64,000 bases of DNA from Adiantum capillus-veneris (taxonomy: Eukaryota; Streptophyta; Polypodiopsida; Polypodiales; Pteridaceae). The translations under genes were made by a program, and so were the position numbers. Shown in pieces: positions 56,001 through 64,000 of the stretch (positions are counted from its first letter, which is position 1; each line of letters starts with the position of its first letter). Below the pieces are notes generated by a model. That model saw nothing but the letters and a program-made list of their open reading frames with translations. It did no database searches and was not told the DNA's origin. Where the stretch lies: NCBI GenBank assembly GCA_014529385.2, contig CM043953.1, forward strand, positions 84,526,342 through 84,590,341, written 5' to 3'.

Positions 56001-56325
56001 ATTGGCTTCCGTCAGCATGTATATTGAGGCCGATATCGACACTTATAAGGGAAACGTCATGAGCAGGACAATCATGATCAATGGTGACAAAATGGGAAGA
56101 TTGAAAACGCAGTACTGCAATTACCGCAATGCTCGCCACCTTAAATGTGATGTTGATGCGGGCGAATGTTAAGTCGGCGCCATCGACATTGCTCATGGAG
56201 GCAGCACTCATGATGGGCTTCACTGCGGGCAAGATGGAATCAACGTCAACAATGAGTACTGTTGATGGCGCAGTTTCCGCCGGCGCTGTCGAGCTGGTGG
56301 GCCAGGAGTAATAATTAGGAGGCAT
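53017..56325 (-). CDS. ACA: Autoinhibited (type IIB) Ca2+-transporting P-type ATPase
   Basis: 1102 codons without intron, ATG at 56325 (MPPNYYSWPT), TAG at 53017. Pumps Ca2+ out of the cytosol using ATP. An N-terminal cytosolic extension holds FARINITFKVASIAVIAVLR (about 54-73), a basic/hydrophobic stretch placed like the calmodulin-binding autoinhibitory site of plant ACAs. Then the actuator TGES (316-319), M4 PEGLP (447-451), phosphorylation site DKTGTLT (Asp490), KGAAE (623-627), MVTGDN (741-746), hinge GDGTNDAP (818-825) and M6 WVNLIMDTLGALALATEPP (911-929). Full family length and all key motifs present. Lack of introns recalls Arabidopsis ACA12/13. Most other long frames across it are shadows. 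Confidence 0.96.
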   Translation of the reverse strand: MPPNYYSWPTSSTAPAETAPSTVLIVDVDSILPAVKPIMSAASMSNVDGADLTFARINITFKVASIAVIAVLRFQSSHFVTIDHDCPAHDVSLISVDIGLNIHADGSQYSNNVRFHPDIVTSVANIVQTRDLEILQKLGGLQGLASELHTNLIEGLPTTADSHYSTDALLHRKHVFGENAYPRKKGKTFWGFLWEACHDTTLIILMLCAAFSLAFGIKSDGIKEGWYDGVSIAIAILLVIVVTGVSNYRQSRQFERLSEERDNIQVQVTRGGHRITVPLVDIVVGDLVQLNIGDQVPADGLLVQGQSLSIDESSFTGESDYYMPDPDEQAFLRSGSKVQDGYGSMLVTGVGMNTEWGRMMALLSNDSGTEETPLQERLSAAATLIGKVGLSVALLVLIILIVFYFTGHSSSSGDPKFLAGETSATDIMDALVHIFSIAVTIVVVAVPEGLPLAVTLTLAYSMRKMMRDNALVRRLAACETMGSATTICSDKTGTLTMNQMTVVKSWVAGKTLTSEVEEFEFLQMLPCNLRSLLFQGTAQNSTGSVEASSKQCGPNNNEKLMQVEVVGSPTEKALLCWALKAGMNFQATRSESSIVQVETFNSAKKRAGVAVETSNKVVFVHWKGAAEIILSMCNKWVDMDLQTNYAAEQTFSERVMSAEKKQELHDIIESMASCSLRCVALAYTTLPLDQIVTGGKANGCSRSLPDTDLTFLAVVGMKDPCRPSVKKAVSAVKAAGVTVRMVTGDNLATAKAIALECGILTMASNQMAVEGAVFRDWTEHERKENLPRVAVIARALPSDKLLLVETLQSMGEVVAVTGDGTNDAPALHKADIGLSMGIQGTEVAKESSDIIILDDNFASVVKVVRWGRSVNFNIQKFLQFQLTVNVTALAVNFVAAVSSGDVPLTVVQLLWVNLIMDTLGALALATEPPTDELMHKPPVGRKEPLITYTMWRNLAAQAIYQVTILLTLQFKGVELLRLSGEEDADIINRTVIFNTFVFCQLFNEMNARQPYRRNIFLGLQRNRLFMGIVAATVILQVVMVEFLDKFASTIRLDWQQWVVCIGLASLSWPIALLAKFIPVRSQHSSFIDTNNQIMDSQITMQV

Positions 56326-56344
56326 TCTCAAAATCGACGATGAT

Positions 56345-56435
56345 GAGAGAGAATGAGAGCGAGTGTGAGAGAGACTGTGTGTGTGTGTGTGTAGTGTGTG
56401 TGTTTGTGAGTGAGAGAGAGAGAGAGACTGTGTAT
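56345..56435. repeat. (GA)n/(GT)n microsatellites in the ATPase 5' leader
   Basis: GA and GT runs begin about 20 bases upstream of the ATPase ATG and probably lie in its 5' untranslated region. No TATA box is obvious within the next 200 bases. Confidence 0.8.
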
Positions 56436-56779
56436 GTGTGTGTGTTGATTTGAGATTACCAACACAAAAAAGTTGTGTAGAGATGTTAACTTGATTTACA
56501 TGAGAGGCTTTTGTGTCGCCGATCTCTGCCTCGATGCTTGTGAGTTCAGTTTTATAGCCTGCAACGTTTCTGGATGCAAATGCCCCAAGTCATAACGGAT
56601 TGGAGTGCATGACCCGTTGGAGGAACGTTCAGCACACGTTTTTGGAAATTTGGAAACAGTCAGTGTTTGGATACTTTAATTCATACTAGTGTGGCCGGCC
56701 TAGGGAGGTGGGATCAATGATCCACAATAGATGTCGCAAGATGGGTGCAATTAAGCCGTCCGATCGTCATTTGAACTAA

Positions 56780-56945
56780 GTGTGAGCTAAGAGTGAACTC
56801 GGAGGTATGTGCACCACACCAAATTTGGTGTGAACTCAACGTGAACACGGTGTGAACTAAGTGTAAACTGGGGAGGGTCTACACACCACACCAAATTTGG
56901 TGTGAACTCAATGCGAACTCGGTGTGAACTAGGTGTAAACTTGTC
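56780..56945. repeat. Tandem unit with perfect 18-bp palindrome
   Basis: CACACCAAATTTGGTGTG occurs at 56815-56832 and 56887-56904, each followed by AACTCAA.G.GAAC.CGGTGTGAACTA.GTGTAAACT. Unit length 72 bp. It lies about 450 bp upstream of the ATPase start. Confidence 0.9.
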
Positions 56946-56990
56946 CACGACGTCGTGATCTATAAACTTACCACACACACACCTTTCAAC

Positions 56991-57240
56991 GAGCGTGCGC
57001 GAGCTTAGTGGTTAGAGTCAATTCCGTGGGGGAGAGGGTAGTGGGTTCAAGTCGCGAATCCGAAAAAGCAAGAATCTTTTGCATTACATGAGCCATTGAT
57101 CCCACCTCTCAAAAGGAGGTGTCATTTAGTAACGAGGGTCGACAACCTTCAGCCCCTCTCTCTCTCTATCTCTCTCTGTGCACACTGTTCTCACTGTTGT
57201 CGAAGATACAGGGCCACACTGCCGGATGAAGCAAATTGCA
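56991..57240 (+). repeat. tRNA-derived SINE-like element
   Basis: TTAGTGGTTAGA (57005-57016) and GGTTCAAGTCG (57044-57054) match RNA polymerase III A and B boxes at roughly tRNA spacing, within GCGCGAGCTTAGTGGTTAGA...GGGTTCAAGTCGCGAATCCG. The rest, to about 57240, is a pyrimidine-rich tail. The 3' end is not defined. Confidence 0.6.
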
Positions 57241-57299
57241 CCACGTGGCCCCTGAATGTCCCTCTGCTTAATACATAGAATAGATTGCTTACTAGGTTT

Positions 57300-57928
57300 T
57301 TTTTGTAAACCAAAATAACTAGCATTTTTCGCAATTTAACTCTATTAAATTTTCCAAACAGATTTTTTCCTTCTCCCCCTCCCTCCTTTCCTTCAACCAG
57401 TTGTTCTGATTTTTCAACCGGCTCAAGCTAAGCTAAGGCACATTCTCAAGTTATCTCAACCCGTGTGAGAAACTTGAACGTGAGGAAACGGTTTAGCCTC
57501 AAAATATGTTCTCTCATTGTGTAGTTACTATAGTAGAGCGCATTCGCATGGTAGAGTTTAACTCTGTCAGTTGAGCTCAGCAGCGAGCTTGAACAAAGCT
57601 TTTGCTTTCTAACTCCACTGAAATTGGGTGGGTTGCCTCAACGAAGCCATTCTCTCTCTTCTCATGGCCACTACATGACAACCTCTCTCTCCTCGAAGTG
57701 GAACTGTTCGTGAGCATTGAGGTAGAAATGACAAATTAACTGACGTTCACTTCAACTATGTCTTCCTCCCATGTGAAACCTATCATAGACTATTTCAATC
57801 AAGTACTAGGTCTTTAGGGAGTGTTTCTTTACTTCGAGCGCTCTAGACCAAAGAATGTTGGACAGACGTTTAGACAAAAGGGAAATCCCTTTGAGGACTT
57901 AAGATGGTCTTGAGCTCGTTACTAAAGT

Positions 57929-57992
<64 letters not shown>

Positions 57993-59805
57993 ACAAGACT
58001 AAAAGTACGTCATTAACTCTCACAATTCCCCAAAAGTAAAAATTATTTCAATATGTATATATATATTGCAAAACTCACAATTGTGACTTATTGAATTAGA
58101 ATGTCACCAAGAAATATACAAATCAGTGTCAAGCTCATGCCGAGTCTTGTTTCAAAATATCTTTTTTTTTTTCTCAGTACTGCTACCAAATGGTGGAGGT
58201 TGAGTAAATATTAATAGTAACACCATACAATCTCTCCAAGCTCAAAATGAGCCAAGGAGAGTCAAAAAGAATAATCAAAGGTTACAACCAGTTCTAGGCT
58301 TATCCACTAGATACTAACAAACCATACTTAGCATCAACACTTAAGGTTGCCAAAGACCTTTCATGGATTTCCACCCCAATAAAAGGGCAACCTCAAGATG
58401 CAGCAACTCAGAAAAAGACCATATATTGGCTAAACAGGGAGCCACCCACCGAAGAGGCAGAACAACCCAACATAACAATGCATCAAGAAAGGACAGGGGG
58501 GAGTATTGAAACTCCATTACCTGCATGTTCCAAAAAGCACCACCCCCGCAGCACCCGCGATCGATACAAGCTACCACCAAGATCGGACATCGTCGCTGAA
58601 GGGGCCAACCGAAAAAGACCAAAAAGGAGACGCATGGGAAGAGAGCGTACAACCACCAAAGCCAAGATCCACCAACAAATCCTTCGATGCAGCAGCAGAC
58701 TATTAATGGGGAGCCACGTCCCAACACACGAACCCTTAATGCCACAGGGCTACCAACTGATTGCCACCCGAGAGGAAGCCTGTGAGGGAGAACTCCAAGC
58801 CCAATCTCCAAAGCTGAAGACAAGCAACATGTAGACCCACAACCCCCTTTTATACTCTTCACAGATCCATCAAGGACAACCTTCAATTGCTCCAAAAAAG
58901 AAAGGGAGCCGGCAATGGGAGAATGAGGAAGTGAGGTCAAGAGCATCCCGGTACCTCACCGCAGAGTCACTGCTCTCTACAACATCCCTGCCCTCAAACT
59001 CCAGCAAACAGCATTTCCACTCGTCCTGTCGTAGAACCATCAATGAGCACCACGCAGCTCCATGGCCTCGCAGGCCGCAGAGCAGCGATGGGGTCGCTAC
59101 ACTCACGGGTGACTCTAGGAAATGAAAAGCCTCATAAAAGTCGAAAGACAAAAAGGCTTTGTATGTCTATATAAAGAGGTCGTCCACCTTGCATGCAATG
59201 TGTTCGGAATTTTATTTTCTTTTTCCCTTTACTTTAGCATCATTGGAGTCCTCCGGTTCTCAGATCGATCCTGCTCCGCTCCCTGCACCCTACAAGTCCG
59301 CAAGAGCGGGGGGCTTAGTGGTGGGTCTGCGGTAGGGTGGGGCGTGAACAGTGCTTACTGGGGCTGTGGCAGTTGTGGGAAGTGGACGTGACCTTCTCTT
59401 GGGTGAGGGCCGCGTTGCCCTACCTCTGTGACTGCAGCCCTCCTTTGCCGATCCCTTATTTTTTGGCACTAGGGAGAAATTTCTCCTCCTGCCTCCTCAT
59501 AGGGAGGGCAAAGGGTGGTCAGGTGGTTTTGAGTTCTTAGTTACAGGTTCGTATACACATGATGGCTGGGTTATGGCTCAGGGTATGGTGACCTACATCT
59601 ACTGAAGATAAAGCGAGGCGATTGTTGCAAGGTTGCTTAATTCTGTGGAAACCATCAAAATCGATCGGATTTGATTGCTCCATTGGAGATTCCATTAGGT
59701 GCTCATTCCGAGGTTTTTCTCGTTGAGGGATGGGGTTTTTAGATGCTTGGATTAGGGGAGTGTCAGTTCTTTGTAGGTGTGCTCACAATCAGGTGCTTTT
59801 GGTAG
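57300..59805. repeat. Large direct duplication, copy 1 (LINE-related)
   Basis: Colinear with 60645-63120. Shared text starts near AACTCTATT...TTTTCCAA and ends at GTGCTTTTGGTAGGAGC. It includes a (CT)n(CA)n microsatellite (57932-57993). Near the 3' end the plus strand reads EVFLVEGWGF-like RT text. No intact gene; open frames on the minus strand (58946-58341) lack any domain. Confidence 0.9.
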
Positions 59806-60644
59806 GAGCTCGAATTTACAAATTTTATTGCACCCGAATTTACCTATTTTCCTGAATTTACACAAACCACATTGGACGGGTAAGATCGCACCCGATCCTC
59901 AAAATGGACGTGTGCCATTGATCCCCTCCTGCCCATGCCCTTGTGAGATAGTGAGAAGGAGTATCCAGATTCCACCCTTTTACAGTTCCCAAGCAACAAA
60001 TCCTTGACACCCACTGACTGTGAGCTGATTTCCATAACACATAGGAGATAGGGATGGAGAATCTTGGTAGAATGTGTACAGTAGAAGAAGAGATGAGGGG
60101 TGTTTTCAACTTGACTTGGAATCTTAGGAAAATCCAAGTTGAAATCCCAATTTTCCTAGCTCTTTCACATGTCCAAATACCTTGGTGCATTATCAACCAG
60201 AGCAAATAGCTGACATCCTCCAATTTTTATTGAGCTTCTTTTTGAGACTTTCTTGAACTCCTTTTTTAGGTGAAATGGATGTTTGTACCTAGCTATGCAA
60301 ACTGAGCCTTATAGAAATTAGACCTTGGAGGAAGATGCAGCTTAGCCAAGATTGACTGTAGCCTGCTGACACACCAAGTTGCATCCTCAAGTGCCTCCGC
60401 TGAGAGTGGGTGATGAGACTAAAATAGATCTCCCCACTGGGAAATTCCATCCTTAAAGCATAAGTACCTGCAAAATGTCCAAAGGAGAGTCCTTAGGGAC
60501 TGCCAAGATTGCCAAAATCTGCAGATCAATTTGGACAAGATTAGCATATTGTAATCCTCTTTTCATGGGGTGACCCTCCCCCTCCTGTGGGTCCATGTAT
60601 ACTTCCCTGTTTTTCTTTAAATTCAATTTCTACTTTATTAAAAA
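59806..60644. other. Unique spacer between the two duplication copies
   Basis: No gene recognised. Open frames of up to 121 codons on the minus strand show no domain. Confidence 0.6.
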
Positions 60645-63120
<2,476 letters not shown>

Positions 63121-64000
63121 AAGAGGGGACCGTTTCATGCTCACACGATTGGTTAGATAGGGCCCCCTTCTTATTTCTCTTCTATGTTGAGGTGATGAGC
63201 AAATTTTGACATCATAGGAGGTTGGTCTGCAAGGAATACATTTTCTTATTAGGGGAGAGGAGCTCTTGGATGCCGAGTTTGCAGATGAATCACTCGTATT
63301 TTTAGGGCTAGGAGGCCAAATTGCATAGGTTTGTGCAGGCTCTTGAGGGGTGATATTGTGAATTAGGAGCATTGGTCAAGTAGAGAAAGACTCTAGCTTT
63401 TTGGGTTGGCAGTGATCCCACACCTAATTGGTCGCCTGGTGAGAGTTTTAGGTGGACTCTCCTAGGGACACCCATATGATATTTGAGTTGTCAGATTGGC
63501 TTGGTGGGCTTGACCCTAGTGCAACTAACTGCTCCTCTCCTCCTTTCCATTTGGAATAAACTACTTCATTGGAGCTCACCACGACTCTCTCTTGCTATCA
63601 AGGTGGTAATGGCCAACAATGTGCTTTTGGCTATGATACATTATTTCTTGCTAGGCTCTTGTATTAGCCAGCTAGAGAGGTTGATCAAGAACTTTTTGTG
63701 GTTAGGGTGACATACACAATCGGCTTGGGCCAAAGTTTCTTGGTAGGTCATTACTTTACCTTGCACTAGGGAGGTTGGGGACCGTTGGCCTAGCATGACA
63801 AAGTAGAGCCCTCATTGGGAAGATTTGTGATCAGAGGTCTGCTCCTAGGAGAGAAGCCCTTGAGGAAGAAGCTACTACTACATCAACGGATTTGTGCCTA
63901 GGCCCCTCAGACAAGTGGCCCATCGATCCAAGTTCCATATGGTGGATTTCCACAAAGATACATAGAGTAGGCTAATATTTATAGGACTTAATGAGGAGAT

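Noticed and set aside
56991-57062. Functional tRNA gene
   Set aside because: A and B boxes are present, but I could not build acceptor, anticodon and T stems of a normal tRNA; a tRNA-derived SINE fits better.
58341-58946. 201-codon open frame on the minus strand
   Set aside because: No domain; the homologous region in copy 2 is interrupted differently, so the frame is not conserved.

Overview
This is a plant nuclear window made almost entirely of nested mobile elements. One ordinary host gene is intact by reading frame: an intronless type IIB (autoinhibited, calmodulin-type) Ca2+-ATPase on the minus strand at 53,017-56,325. Plant origin rests on that ATPase, TNP2/DUF4216-type CACTA transposase exons, a Ty3/gypsy pol with a second RNase H domain (Tat-type), a copia primer-binding site matching plant initiator tRNA-Met, and many decayed pentatricopeptide-repeat (PPR) fragments. 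The PPR style (HDDIVSQGLL, LVDMYAKC) together with very dense dinucleotide microsatellites resembles non-flowering vascular plants, most likely a fern. That taxonomic call is an inference.

Layout. 1-8,183: minus-strand Tat-like Ty3/gypsy element (element 1), both LTRs visible, the left one cut by the window edge. 8,400-11,440: two convergent, decayed genes I cannot identify. 11,440-16,200: PPR pseudogene debris, a GC-rich inverted repeat and a chromodomain-integrase remnant. 16,199-29,897: a CACTA element with 3-bp target duplication CTA, inserted in PPR debris; its TNP2-like transposase gene is split by a full Ty1/copia element (20,209-25,752, 192-bp LTRs, 5-bp duplication CACAG). A second CACTA gene follows. 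29,898-31,250: the rest of the PPR debris. 31,800-33,456: 5' end and gag of a third LTR element (Asp-tRNA-like primer site). 33,457-33,680 and 43,060-44,560: a CCTAA-rich tandem array, split by a second Ty3/gypsy element (element 2, 33,681-43,059) and carrying four long hairpins. 45,280-48,379: remains of a second CACTA-type element with 349-bp palindromic tandem repeats. 48,380-48,802: a duplicated 3' tail of the Ca2+-ATPase gene. 49-53 kb: mostly featureless. 53-56.3 kb: the ATPase. 56.7-57.2 kb: palindromic repeats and a tRNA-like SINE head. 57.3-63.1 kb: a 2.5-kb direct duplication; 63.0-64.0 kb: LINE reverse-transcriptase debris.

Most interesting point: elements 1 and 2 have different LTRs and clearly different pol types, yet both carry a tandem pair of about 70-codon ORFs between promoter and gag. 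The first ORF of one matches the first of the other, the second matches the second, and all four share one C-terminal pattern (Q..I...FG...L..I, then P...Y.....V..F.L). I do not recognise this family. It looks like a modular accessory cassette of LTR retrotransposons, not tied to one pol lineage.
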